The position numbers were made by a program, and so were the translations under genes. 64,000 bases of DNA from Lunularia cruciata (taxonomy: Eukaryota; Streptophyta; Marchantiopsida; Lunulariales; Lunulariaceae). The DNA is taken from positions 11,475,001 to 11,539,000 of the forward strand of contig OX419758.1 of assembly GCA_948567375.1 (NCBI GenBank), given 5' to 3'. Each line of letters begins with the position of its first letter. Position 1 is the first letter of the stretch. This document shows positions 12,330-25,559 of this stretch, in pieces. Below the pieces are notes generated by a model, which worked only from the letters and a program-made list of their open reading frames with translations, was not told the origin of the DNA and ran no database searches.

Positions 12330-15300
12330 GCCTACCTCATAGAACACAAGAAGGATGGGAAGACCCATCAAGCCATACGAGGGAGAGACAAAAGAGGTAG
12401 AATGGTGCTAGGCCCCAATAGTATTGATATGAGAAATCTTCCCTACCGCACCTAAGATATCCGAGCTATGCAAGTCATAAGGTCTACAAACTACTAGAGC
12501 ATCCAAAGAAGCATCACCTAGAGTAATTTGCTCTCTTATAGATTGCACCAGCCAATGCTCTTAGTAGAGCACTGGACACACGCTGTCTAAAGTATGCTAC
12601 AAAGTATGAGAGTGAGAGTGGTAACCCCCAGCATCTAATATGATAAACTCTCATGCACTCCTTGACAAATGTGTCAAACGCCATGTCCATCACTCCATAT
12701 AACTCCACGGCTAGGGGAACAAAGAGGTGACTTTGTTGCATACCCATATACTTGGAGATCTTGCGTGCTGCTGCACTGCTTGTCTCCCATCAAGGAGGAT
12801 GAGTAATCACTCCTACCAAAACTGCATCACGTGTAGGGTCCGTAACCACAACATCCGCCATTGCCACCTGATCATCTCAAACCAAGTATAAGTCTGCTTT
12901 AACACCTGTTGTCTGCAAAGAATATAAATTCTCCCTCCAAGCAAGGTATCCACTCTCTCGTGCCATAGCAGACTCTATATCCTTGATGGCATCATGGGTA
13001 GCTATCCTTTATCCTCCATAAGGACACTGTGTCATCTATATTGGTATTTCATCTAGTGTAGAACCAAAAGTGAGTAATGAAGTGAGTAAGTGAGTAAGTG
13101 AGTAATGAAGATGCAAACGGGTGGACCAAACCTAGGCGGAACCTCATCACTGTAGAGAAAGTGTTGGTGCAAGTCGGAATGCCCTAATGCACAGCAAGCT
13201 AGAATCCAAGAGCCTGCACCTTTGCTAAGAGCAAGAGTAAAGATGTGTTCTAGTGGCCAAGGAATGGAAAAGTCAACTAAGAGAGAATATAGCATAGGCT
13301 CACATTGTAGCTCCATCAAGGAAGACTACAAACCTTTGGTCCAATCTGATGATAGTGCAGAAAAGGATGGAAGGTCCTCACATGCCCATGGAGATAGACC
13401 ATCTCTTGTTGCCGCAATAAGACTTGGAGAGAAAAGGATCCTTCCTCCACCTTGGTCACATAAGTCTCCAAAACTAGCCCATCAGCAACCAAAAAATGGG
13501 AGGAAAGTAGGGGTGTTGACAAAGTCCAGCTACACAAAAATGCTATAGGTGCAATCTCCTCCATAGATAATAAGCCTACCCTTCTGCACAAGATTGGTAG
13601 AGATGTCTATCCATGTGCCAAATCCTCCATCGCAAACGCAAAATTCCATGGTCCAATGATATCACCAAAGACTCCCATGATCTTCTTATCAAAAGCTCTC
13701 AAATGTGATAAGAAAGTCACGGAAGAGGGAACCGTACAAAGAAGGTAAGTTGGTTGACAGGTGTGACTAGAGGAGCATATACCAAAAGCAACCTGTGGAT
13801 CTCCTAGTAGGGGAAGGTCATCCACATGAAGAATATCCTCTACAAGGGCAGCGTGTGACAAAATCCTCGGATCCTATTGGCACTCCAAGGATACGTAGTC
13901 CATCTATAGATGTGACACATCCCTCTTGAAGCTCAAGGTGGGAAGGGATACCTGAAGGGGACCATGCTTTGCACTCTAACACCTTGACTCTGAAGCCTAC
14001 AAGATGTAGCTCAATAGTCAAGTGATCAAAGGCCTGCCTAATTTGATCTATGGGGCACACAATGTGTGTATCATTAGTTAAGGAGTGAAATACACAACCA
14101 AGCATGGCCAAAGTAGTAGATAGTAGAGCTCTAAAGTGAGCTATGGCAAAAAAAGGTCCCCCTAAAGGATCTCCATGTTGTATATCAACAATTGACTCCA
14201 AGACGGTGACTCCCTCTTGCGACCACCCATTCGGGTAGTAAAGGGAAGTAGGAGAGCCATAGAACAAGCGCACAAAAAGAATGAGACTTGCCAAGTATCC
14301 ATGGGCCTCCCTAAGCTCTCTAAAGATGGATGCCCAAGAGATGCTATTAAAAGTGTTCTCAACATCCATCTATAGGACAATCCACTATGGATGGATATTT
14401 AGTAGTGCCTTGATGCCTAAAGAAATACCTTTGCAACCTCCAATTGTAGCTACTCTAAATTGATGTGCATTGTGGTGCTCTCGGAAGTAAGATCAATGTT
14501 GAAAGACAATGGTGCGGCTAACCAATCGCAAAAAGATCTCTCCAATAGCAATTAGTTTAATGCACCTTGTGCACTTTTCCATTGCAAGAAGTCAACTAGC
14601 CTCTAACACCCAACTAACTAACATAGGAATATCTCCCTTGCTATTGCTATAGCTACCTGAAATAGATTGGTAAATCCACTAAAAGGATCATTGACATGAA
14701 AGCAATCTCTAAGATGCTTATATACCATCCTTGATAAGCCTCTTGAGGAGAGGCGAGGGGCAAGGCACATTGCTTGTGCAAAAAGTGACCTATCAAGACA
14801 TAGAAGATGCTCAAGCTTATAATCTAAGACCTCTCTAATGGTACTCCCTCTCCTACCATAGGATGTATTAACCATAGGGAAGAGATAGTCTCACTAACCA
14901 TAGACAAAGAGTGTAGCATTCATGCTATTGTACTAAACTCTCTAGCCTGACCCAATATCCTACACCATTGTAATCAAGTGGACTCTATGGTATCATGTAG
15001 TAGAATCTCTATCTCCTAAAACGTGTAGCTCTAATCAACTCCTCTTGTAGGCCAGCCCAATCTTCAACTTGGAATCGAAAAAATCTAGCAACCACTTCTC
15101 TATGCCCTACACATCCTCCTCTAGCATAGTGGAGGCACCGTCAAGGGAGTAAGAGGAATAAGAACCATGCTAACTCGTCCAAGGGATCATGTGCCAAACA
15201 ATCCAGTGGTAGGCAAAAAGCCTATCTAGACTCATCATGGAGTGTATGGGGTAGCCTATGGAATAGATGTGGACATGGAAAACTAATCTCAAATATAACA

Positions 15301-15365
15301 CACTTGAGATGCTAACCACTCCCACGACTCGATCGATATCCTAGAACAATCAACAAAGGTATAGA
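12330..15365 (-). mobile_element. LINE-like (non-LTR) retroelement, copy A, decayed
   Basis: About 3 kb on the minus strand, matching the combined 44715-46268 plus 51794-53240 copy end to end. In order from the 5' end (high coordinates): a leader with the shared words around 15170-15365, a cysteine-poor N-terminal piece (14875-14618), the reverse transcriptase palm (14369-13818), thumb/connection pieces (13861-13607 and 13591-13316), and a C-terminal piece (12747-12514) with the RVSSALLRALA motif. Many stops and frameshifts interrupt it. No apurinic endonuclease or RNase H domain was recognised. The 3' tail near 12340-12420 shares a GATGGGTCTTCCCATCC word with fragments elsewhere in the window. 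Exact ends and target-site duplication were not found. Confidence 0.75.
13818..14369 (-). pseudogene. Reverse transcriptase palm domain of LINE-like copy A
   Basis: A 183-residue open piece with non-LTR-type RT motifs: DVENTFNSISW (motif A, catalytic Asp), HGDPLGGPFFAIAHFRALL (motif B), and NDTHIV in place of the usual (A/D)DDTHIV (motif C), so one catalytic-site Asp is replaced by Asn. It continues with LHLVGFRVKVLECKAWSP and a GLRILGVPIGS motif typical of this RT group. Copy B retains IDDTHI at the same place, so the Asn is a change in this copy. Open ends on both sides run into stops, so it is a relic. Confidence 0.8.
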
Positions 15366-18300
15366 GGAAGCATGCGTCACTGCTGATGATCTGGTCATTT
15401 CTCTCACATAAGCATCCCAAGTGGTCAAATCATAGTTCTTGTGCATCCTTCACACATGGGTCTTTACCTTTGCAAGGTAAAACATCGATGGTACACTAAG
15501 CATGGTGTATCCTAAGATGCTCTAGGTGACCCTGCATGTGGAAGTGTAGCCATGGCTAGCACAAGAATAACAATCATAACACATGATACTCCACTCCATA
15601 TCGCCCCGTACTTGCACAACCACACATCCCAACTCACATGAGTAAATACAATCTCTCCCATCCCGAAAAATTATAAATTCTCATAACTTTCAATTTCCAT
15701 CTCAAAAATTTTCAAACTAATTTCCCATGGAACTCAATCATGAAAATAAAGAGATTAGAAATGAAAATTGCCAACCCATCAATCTCAAAGTAAAGTAGTC
15801 ACTCTAAACCCTACAAGTAGTTATAACTTTCTACTCAATTCTCCATTGCGTTTGATCTAGGTACCAATGAATCCAAAATTGAAAAACAAACAGAATCTTC
15901 TATTCACACTTGTGAGGTATGCAAATGAGCTCTCTAAAACTGTAAAATATCCTTGTCTCTTTTCTCACTCGGCCAGTCCCTCTCCTCTCCTCCCCAAATA
16001 TAAAGGTAGTGATTTGGTGAGCGAAATTCACAAAGCGCGAATTGACTGGTCAGTACAGTAAACTATGGAACGTTCAATTGCCAAGGACGATGCTTACCAT
16101 CACATTGCCAAATTTTGAAAAGCTCTTCCTAGAGTTGGCATGACTACATGCAAATGTGAAAAGAAACAACGCTATGAGTCAGATCACAATGTCTTTTCTT
16201 GCTAATTTACAGCTTTCGTGCTGGGCGGTACTGCTTATGATACATGTATGCACTACGTTTACGTCTTCTCGAAAAGTCTATTCTTACCGGCGAGGAGGAT
16301 GAATTCTACATGTTCGCAATAGAAAGGAGGAGCTAAGAGGAGGCGTTTGGTAAACATCTGATGTACCTGGCTGACATGACATGTCCATACGTAAGAAGAT
16401 AAGGGGATTGCATAAACATATTACAAGGACTTGGCTGGAGATTCAAAGTTCGCTGTCATAACAAAGGTAGGGACAATGTAGACAAGATACTACTCATTGG
16501 GCTAGCCTAAGAGTTGCCTGACATGCAGGAAAGAAAATATGAGAGAAATTGATTGTGGAAGTTGGAGAACTTCCATTTTTTATGCCACTTGACTTTTTTC
16601 TTCCCATAATGACAAGCAAAACAAACACAATGATGAGACATAATAGGTTTTACCTACAAGGTGGGCTACCGTGGCTTGGGGAAAAATGAACCTGTTTATA
16701 CACAACCTTACTTTACATGGCATTCGTGACATATTTATATGTGAGATTTCAAAGATTCCACCTTACATGTCAGAAAAGCTCATGAAACTACAACGAACAA
16801 CCAGAAAATGCTTTGAAGTCTATGACAAACGAATAATTGTGAGAAGAAAGAAAAGGAGAAAAGAGAGGACTCACATGGTAAAGCGCTTCAAATGTTAATG
16901 AATTTTCGAGTAGTTTTCCGGACGATCGGAAGAGGGACCCCGGTGGCTATTGAATTACTGTATCTAGTCATATGCATCTGGACAAGAAAAATGAGAGGAT
17001 TGAAAACTTCATCCAGTAGAATGGGAAGCGATGACTTCTGCCTGGAGCAAGTAATGATGTGAGCCTGGATTACTTAGTTCAGTTCTTGCATGTTACTTCG
17101 TGTCCTGGCACGAAGCAAAATAGAGCGTTGTGCGCCAAAGAAAAGAGGCTGGTGAGGCTGATTTCCAGTCAGAATGATACGCGATTGATTATATGCACAT
17201 GAGGAGTCCATAAGGAGATTCTCTCCACTTAGCTGACGATGAAGAAATCCTGCTCTGCTCGACGAAGGAAAAGAAGAGAACAGCATGGTTGCAGAAATTA
17301 TGGTTCTGATTGTCTTGGGAAACTTGATATGAGTAGAGCTTACGACTGGGTTGATCCAGGACTGGATTGTCACATGAAACGAATGCCTAACTAATAAAGA
17401 GCAGGATGCTTTTGAGGGTGTAAATCAAGTGTTGTGTTATGATATAGGAGAAGATACTCGACGTCTGACGTAAGCTGTTAAAATAGTACACATGTCTATG
17501 AGAATCTGAAGAATATAAAATAGAAAATTTTCACATGGAATGTAATAAGTATATGTAAGAGAACAACTATCATGTTCTTTGTTAAAGCTACACTAGTGGA
17601 GGAGAAAATATTCTCTCCGTGACTGAAGCTGCAATCAAACGTAATAAGCTTTCCACTTGAGTATCAGATGAGAATAAGTCGAAACAAAACACATGGAATG
17701 TAATAACTGAAATCAGACTCAACGCCCCTTGATGAAATGTCCTCCCTTCCTGCTGCTATCAGGCCAAGAACAAGACCATGACAGAGGATAAGGTTAGGAG
17801 AGTTTTGAATGCCCATTCACATAAGAATGATGAAGGTATCACTTATGCTTCCACGTCGGATTTAAGGTTTCAGATCTCGCTGCTTCACCTGATGGATTCA
17901 CGCACTTTGATACTTACTGACATCTTGGAGAACTAGCTGGACGGATGTAGAGTTGATAAGTATACTTAGAAACTATCGGATGTGATGCTTGGAAATTGAG
18001 AAATTTTGACGACATACCTTATCCCCCCTGCTGTAGATTTTCATGGAGTTATATCATGAGTTGGTGATATTGAAAATTATAGAAAATTATATAAAGTAAA
18101 TGTGCGTGTATTCTTGAATGCGATTGCCTTTCTTTCTCTTCTAGAAAGAAGATTTAAAGGAGGCACATCTTTGAAAAGTTGCACTTTGTTTTGTATCTTT
18201 AAAACAACGGAATCATTACTAGTGGAAAGAGAAGAGGGAGAGAGAGATCGTTATATTTATCCGTGAGGAAAAAGATGAACTACAGTAGAGATATCCATGA

Positions 18301-20599
18301 GAGCCAAAATCAAGATGTGTATATGGGTGAAAAATGTGGGCAAAATATTTGACAGCTTAACTTTTTTTTCTAAAAGATTGCAGATTTTTTCTATTTTGAT
18401 TTTCTCGAAAGTGGAATATCACCCTTCATCTTCCGCATAGGATTAGGGTGACAAGAATAGACGGAATCGAGGGGAATGAGAAAATCCAAAGTCTCTCAAG
18501 AAAGGACTAATGGAAGGAAAGTAGTTCCAAATTATCCGGGTATAGCGTATGCTTTAATTTTGACATCGATAAGTGGTTGATCCTGAATGAACAATTAGGT
18601 TCCAGAATGGAGGGAGAGTACCTCCAGAGTCTCCCACGTATCGTCTTGATTTGAGTTCCCACAAGTGATTTGTTATCTGAATCCTCGAAGAAGAAGTGAG
18701 GATGTATAATGGAAAGGAAAAGGCGACCACATAGAACACATGAGGATGAGAAGACCCCATGGAATGGAATGGAAAGAAAGAGAACATCTTATATAATGGA
18801 ACATCTTATTCTGCCGATCTTGGTACTTGGTACTTGACGTCATTGGCAGCGAGACTAGTTATTTGCAAGAATCATCACTCTCTATAAAAAATTGAAAGAG
18901 CAAAGCCAAGTAGCTGGTAAAGAATGAATTTTCATGACTAAATTTCAGAATATTTTATAGATGATCCTAGAAATTCCTAGAACATAGTAAAGATTATATT
19001 AAAAATATGCCTAGAGATTATACAAATATTAGCTAGAAATTACTTTAAATTCATAGTTTAATATGTGACTTTTGTAGACCTAAGGTTGATTACTTAGGCT
19101 ATAAAGTAAGTGCAAAAGAAATTTAAGTACTGAATGACTAGATAGACGTAATATAGAAAGAGGAATAAATATGTAGATCAAACACAATTGAAGATTTTTC
19201 ATGAATCACAACATTCTATAGAACATAGAAGTGATCCGGAAAGTGCACTGAATATGTAAATTGAACTCAATTGAAGAGTTTTCTATGGTTCATAAGATTC
19301 TTTTGAATATTTGTCAAATCTTATGCTAGGCTTGCACAAGCCTTAACAGCCCTCTTAAGCAATGGACAATATGGGACATGAGGGACAATACAAGGGCTTT
19401 CCTTCTAAAGCATGAAAGATGCATTATTAAATGTACTTATCCTCAAGTGGTAGCATTGGAGTGAGCCTATCAACTTGATATAGATGCATTTGAATCAAAA
19501 TTGGCGGAGTCCTTTAACAAGAATAAGAGATGAATGGCACTTAGTTGCTTTTTTCTCTTGAAGGTTACTTTAATTGGAGTAGAATTACCACACAACCAAG
19601 GAGGAGTTGCCAAAAGTATTGGTTACCAAGCATTCAAAGCATACTTTGGAGATAAGAAGTTTGTAGTTTAGACAAACCATTAACCTTTGATATATTTGGG
19701 TACACAAACAAAACTAAATGCGCAAAAAATCTGATGGACTGAGTGGTGCAAAAACTTCAACATGAAGTTTTTGTATGTAAGAGAACAAGAAACTTCCATA
19801 TACCTTGACTTACATACCAAGAGTAAATAGCATCAATAAAGTGAAGACTCATTTTGTATGGTAGAGGATACGAGCGCAAGTAGCAAAAGAGGGAGAGAAA
19901 TGATTAATTTGCATTGTAGTCTAACCAAAAACATTGGCTTGATTTTCAAGGAAGGAAGAATTTGAATCCCAAAATATCCAAATTTATGTATGGTAGTATT
20001 AAGTGAATATCATGACTCAATCCTTGTGGATCATATGGAATCAAGAAGACTCTAGAACCCTAAAATTAGATGTACTTTTGGCCATTAAATTTATGATATG
20101 CAGTAGCAATGTATGTGAAGATTAGTCAACAAAATAAACCTAAAAATCAAAACATTGCATGTTTATGCAACCTCTATTTATCTCTCATGAAAATAAACAA
20201 GTAAACAACTATGGGCTTAATCTATGAATTACCTTGTACATTCATTGGCTTTGATTCCATATTTATCTTAGTAAATAAAATAATTAAGATAATAAGAGTG
20301 CTAACCTTTTCTTTAACCACCAAATGACTGAAGGACTACAAGAGGTATGACCTATAAATTAGGAAGTTCTACAATGTGCTGCACTTTTTGGGGAACATTC
20401 ATGCATTCATAGATGACAGAGTAGAACTCCTTTGTTATTTTGGTGACATTTATTTACATTACATTTAGCATTTGTACTTTTCTCATCTAAATAGGAAACA
20501 TGGTTTTTTCACCTAAAACCTACAAGAAAATCCAAGAGGCCATTCTTAGTGCATTATTGTGAAAAAATGGTCCATATACTACAAGATCAAAGTAATCTA
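15366..20599. other. AT-rich spacer; no recognisable gene
   Basis: No open frame over about 100 residues and no motif I recognise. Short relics may lie inside: 15380-15560 could be more of the LINE-like leader, and a 3'-tail fragment of that family is at 18690-18760 on the minus strand. A small patch at 17040-17400 is less AT-rich but has no domain. Confidence 0.4.
18690..18760 (-). repeat. LINE-like family 3'-tail fragment
   Basis: On the minus strand the sequence carries GGGGTCTTCTCATCC followed by a TGTGTTCTATGTGGTCGCC word, matching the 3' tails of copies A (about 12340-12420) and C (about 53165-53215). It has no reverse transcriptase next to it, as expected for a severely 5'-truncated insertion or a solo relic. 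Confidence 0.5.
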
Positions 20600-23560
20600 G
20601 AGCAAATTCTAGGGGTTCTTGATTTGGAAATGGGAGTTGAGCAACTACACCATCATTTATAAGATGAAAAGAGGAGAGAGAACTATAGGAGGATTGAGAG
20701 GAAATCCCTAAAAATGGATGGAAGAGCGTTGGTAGATGGTATTTGGCCCAAATGCGGGGGTTGTAGGAGTAGTGACCCTTGATACAAGATTTGTTGAAAG
20801 GAACTAATTAAGGAGATAAAGGCCACATTCAATGACAAGAGGTCAAAGAAGATCAGGTGGAGGATGTCTTGCTACAAAGACCTAGTAAGAAGAGCCATAA
20901 AAGAGGTAGTTATGAAATTATGCAAGCCCAAAAAAACAACCTACTAAAAATTTGGCTTGTGAAAACTTATTCTATTGCCAAGCTAGACCCACCATTTTCC
21001 ATTCAATTTTACATGGGAACTAACTTATTGACCAAAGAAGAAAGGAATGTATTCTTGACTCACTTCCATTCTACCCATTATTTTGAAGATCAGTCCTAAG
21101 GATGGATGCTTATCAAGAAATATCAAGATGTTGATGCCAAGTTTTGCAGAAACTAGACCCTTTGTGCTAATGGACAAGGAGCTTGCTGGCCCCAAGATCA
21201 CCAAGAGAAAGAAGAGTACTCCAAAGAAGCAACCCAATTCCACAAGGAAGTTTAGGTCCAACATCCAAGTGGTAGGTGTATCCTCATCAAAGGGAGAAAT
21301 AAAATATATAAATGAGGATAATCAAGACAAAGACAAAGAAGGAAAAAGGTCTTTTGTCCTACAAGCATCAACATCCACTTTGGAAGAGAGAGGAAAGGAG
21401 GAGCTACGGGAAGATGCATAATCATCTCCAAATTTGGAAAACCAAGAATTGGAGTAATGCCATACAAGACCAAAGGAAGAGATGCAATAGATGGCTACAC
21501 CAATAGAGCAAGTGCCAATCAGCCCCATTTGAGAAGAAGGAGAGCAAGCCAAGGAATAAGATTGCATCAAGTGCTTGACAAACAAGGAACTTTGGCCCAA
21601 AATGCAAGATGCCAAAGTTTTGCAATTTGAGCATGATCAAATTACCAACCTTGTTGAAGAAGAAGAAGTAGATTACGAGGCAAATGTTGTAAATCCTACA
21701 CGATTAGTGCTTACTGAACTTGGGGAAGGATTGATGCACTCAGAACCAATGCTTGTAAAAGAAAGTGCTCATTTTGTCATTCACTCAATAGGAGCGGCAC
21801 TATAATTTATGGAGATCTTATTGCCCTAGTACCAAGCCAAATTTCCTAACACTGTACATAATACCACAATCATCTTAAACATGCACAAATAAGTATATGC
21901 TAGGAAGGCCAAGGATGATCGTGTCAAAGAAGAGGTAACCAAGGTAAGAGACTTGTGAAAGGAAGAGGCCAAAAGGTGAATGCCTTGATGTAGGAGAATT
22001 ATGACATCAAGAAGTGGGGTACCACCATGGAAGAAAATTGTGATCATAAGGCCAAAGAGAACTAGAAATTGCAAGGAGAGGTAAGTGCACTCCAACTTGA
22101 GCATAAGCAAAGGTAGTTAGACTATGAAGGCTAATTGCACAAGAAGGATGAAGACCTAGACAACACTCACAATGAGCTAGAGGATGCACAAGACAAGACT
22201 GGGACCTTGGAGGTACAAATGCATAAATATCAAAAGGAAGTAGTACTTCAACTACAACACATGGCTACCGAGTTGAAGAAAGAATTTTCCACGCAAGCAA
22301 AGAGTATCCAATGCAAGGGGCACTACAAGCTAAGTGGGGTACTCAAACACAACAAATGGAGGATGAGAGAAGCAAAAGATATTGCAATAGCTAGTGGAAG
22401 CCATGAATTTCTTCACCTATAAGCTAAAGGAAGTAGTGCAACTACAAGCACTGTACAAAAAACAACATGAGCTATAGAGATTGGAGTGCTAAGTCTATGT
22501 GGAGGAGAAGGTAAATCTCTTGTCCTTATGACTAAAGGAGCACTCCAAAATAAAGTTTAAAAAAACATGCAAATATTATTGTAAGAAATAGATAAGTACA
22601 AAGAATTGAAAAAGAAAACTATTTAGATACCTTAGAGTTGAACATAGTCTGTCACCACTAACAATTCAGGCCCAAGGCATTTTATTGATAGGAAGTTCTT
22701 TGTAGATGTAGGCACTCCAAGTAGTACATCAGCATTGCCATTTTGAATTGTATATAGAGTGCACTTTGAATTGTTCAGGCCTTTAGAGTATGTGTTCAAA
22801 GGTTGTAGTTTAAATTTAGATTAGGTGAAGACATAACACCTTCCTTGATATGCACATAATCAACCTATAGGTCATTAGGATAAGATAAGGTTAGGACCTT
22901 AATTACATAATAGCTTAGGATTTTCATGAGATCCACTTGTGCTCCTAACCCCTTTGGCTCTAGGCCAAAAAGATACTTAAGGCTTAGGTCAAAAAGCACC
23001 CCTTTTTGTTTTACCATACTTCAATTACTATAGAGACTACTTTTTGTTTTTTGGAAAATGAGTCTTTAGTTAGTCTTTAGTCTGAGTTGTTGAATGTTTG
23101 TGTAGAGTAGAAGTGAGGAATTTCATAGTAAGGTCACAAGTGCTTGAGTACAGAGTTGGTAGTTGCCCTTGATCAAGTGTGATCCTTGATGGACCTAAAG
23201 GAGTGAACCTATGCATTGAGTTGATTGGGATACTCATAGCATGAGAAGTACTACAAAATCAATAAGCCAAGGCATCCAACCAAAATCAAGTGAAATATGC
23301 ATCTGCAAAGACTGCATCTTTGGGATGGAGTGGCACTCATAGTGAAGCAAACCATCACTTTCAAGAATCCATTGGTTTACATTTGTAGAAAAAGTGATTT
23401 GGATTTTCCTTTTCTATAGTGCATCATAGGAGGTGACACTACTCTCTTAAGGGAGTGATTTATGCCCAAGAGGTTAAATAAGATATAGTAAAAAAATTGT
23501 GATATTGTGACTCTTTTCTTTATTCTTAGTCATTTTCAACTAGTATTCTTACCGTTCATG
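20600..23560 (+). repeat. Unclassified repeat family U, copy 1
   Basis: Relic of an unknown element on the plus strand. Coding traces: a motif FSIQFYMGTNLLT (about 20998-21036), a basic Lys/Ser/Pro-rich stretch (21083-21421), then a long, stop-interrupted coiled-coil region (22020-22420) rich in Glu, Lys and Gln with KLQGEVSALQLEHKQ. The 3' part (23060-23560) is non-coding and shares ordered words with 27490-28080 and 41860-41990, including an alternating GTGC(A/C)..CATAG..GTGACA block and a GCCCAAGAGGTTAAA block. I do not recognise the family; it is too decayed to tell whether it is an LTR element derivative. Confidence 0.5.
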
Positions 23561-25559
23561 CTATTAGTACGTTGACATTGGGTTGTCATTTTCCTTTATT
23601 TATTTTGGTAGAATGTAGGTATTTTCATGTGAGCATGTTTAATCTATTTATTTTACTTTGGTGCTTTTAAGAAAAAAATAATGTTCATATGATTCTTTTC
23701 TCAGTATGGCTCCAAGATTATAATCTTGTCAACTTAACAAAATCCTTTGATTCTAATAAGACAAAGCTTAATTGATAATTTCAAAGTTATTGACTCACTT
23801 GAGATTACTCAAATGAAACTTTAGTACTTTATTTGTGAAGGATTATCCATGAGTATATTAAACAAAGTCATGATGTCTAAATCTATAATATAGATATGAA
23901 AGAATCAAAAGCACTCACCATGGTCCAAAAATAATTTAATGAAAATAATTACAAGAGAAAAACTTATTCAATATCCTACTACCTTATTGAGGAGACAAAT
24001 GACATCAAAATAAACATCAATAAGTTATAGCATCCAATCAAGAAAACCAATTAAAATATTAAATACTAAAACTTGTGGAACATAAAAAAGGTAGTGTAAT
24101 GATAAAGGATTTTTTCTTTAGCTGCATGATTTTTTTTTGGATATTATAACCATGAAGGTGTTTGCCTCTCAAAAAATATGTAAAAAGTTAAATAGATATA
24201 TGAAGAGTAGAATAAATATGAGGATCCAAGAAAATAGATCACTATGATAACCCAATATCAACCAAAAAGTGATAGTATGGTAAGTAATATATTGTTTTCT
24301 CAAGGATACATGTCAAAAATGACTAAAATTGAAGAGAAGTATCACAATCTTGCAATTTTTTTATTGTATTTTACCTCATAATTGTTTATCATATATTTCC
24401 TATTAGATAAGAATCACTCCTAAAAGAGAGTAGTTTCATCCCATGTGGCACACTATAACAAATAGAATTAGAGTAATCACTTTTAATACACATAAATTCC
24501 AAATCATTCCAAAGGGGAATGATTAACTCAACCCAACCCCTCAATACAAAGACATCAACTTCAAAGGTTGTGTACTACCTTCCTGGAAGGCACAACCCCA
24601 AAGGCTTCTTCAAATTAGCAATTAGTCTTTGCTTTTGTGCCCTATGGTACTTTCTACATTACAACTCATTTATGATTGGTCAAGGCATTACTTTACTTCT
24701 TCATAACCTCAAGGATCACACACCCCAATTAAGTACAAATATTTTCCTACACTCAAATACTTATGCTCCTAGTACAAATTTCTTCACTCCTACTTAATGA
24801 ATATAATCCCCAACACTTAGAATTAAGGCAATAATGACAAAGAGCTCTTGTCTTTCTCGTTGAATTGTGATTAAAGGAATGAAAGAATATTTACACTTAG
24901 GCCATTGCCTTTCATACTCTATTTACACTAAGCCAAATATATGTAATGGTTGACGTATTCCAAAGATCTTCTTTGGTCATCCTCATTATACATTTATGAT
25001 GCACATAATTTTGCAAAAGTTGCAATTTTCTTTCACTTTACTTCTTTTTTATGGAAGAAGAGCAAGTTATTTTCATGTTTAGGGGGGAACCTTCTTTTGT
25101 GTGATTCCTCAAAGTTCATGTGTATACTTGTTTGGATGCAAAGAAACATCACAAAAGACATGTTCAAGTAAAAAGAAGTCAACCTTGAAGAAGGGATCCT
25201 TCTTCAAACTTGACTTCTTTGTACAAACCTGACTTTTGGATAAAAAGAATCTTTTGAATCAAAGATTGTAGGCCAATTTGAATGATGTTGCTAGTAGGAC
25301 AAAGAATTGGTGCAAAGAATTTGTGCTAGTTGGAGTGTCCTCATGTGTGGATAGTGATAGCTCACCTATTGAGGACCGCAACTCAAGAGTCCTTGACTAT
25401 AAAACCAAATAACAGCTAAGTAGTTTACAATTTTATAAGTATCTTTTTGGAGTAATTTTTCCAAAGAGCCTTTTAATTAGTCCTTTGCTTTGTAGTTTTT
25501 AGTCTCTTCACAGCCAAAGTGCACTTAATAGCAATATGGCAAGAGAAATAAAACCATGA
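23561..25559. other. AT-rich spacer with an inverted family U fragment
   Basis: No gene is recognisable. At about 24290-24460 the reverse complement matches the family U 3' region (CACTATAAC..., ACTCTCTTTTAGGAGTGATTCTTA), so this is an inverted fragment of the same repeat. A 92-codon open frame at 24519-24797 has no known domain and lies in low-complexity AT-rich sequence. Confidence 0.45.
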
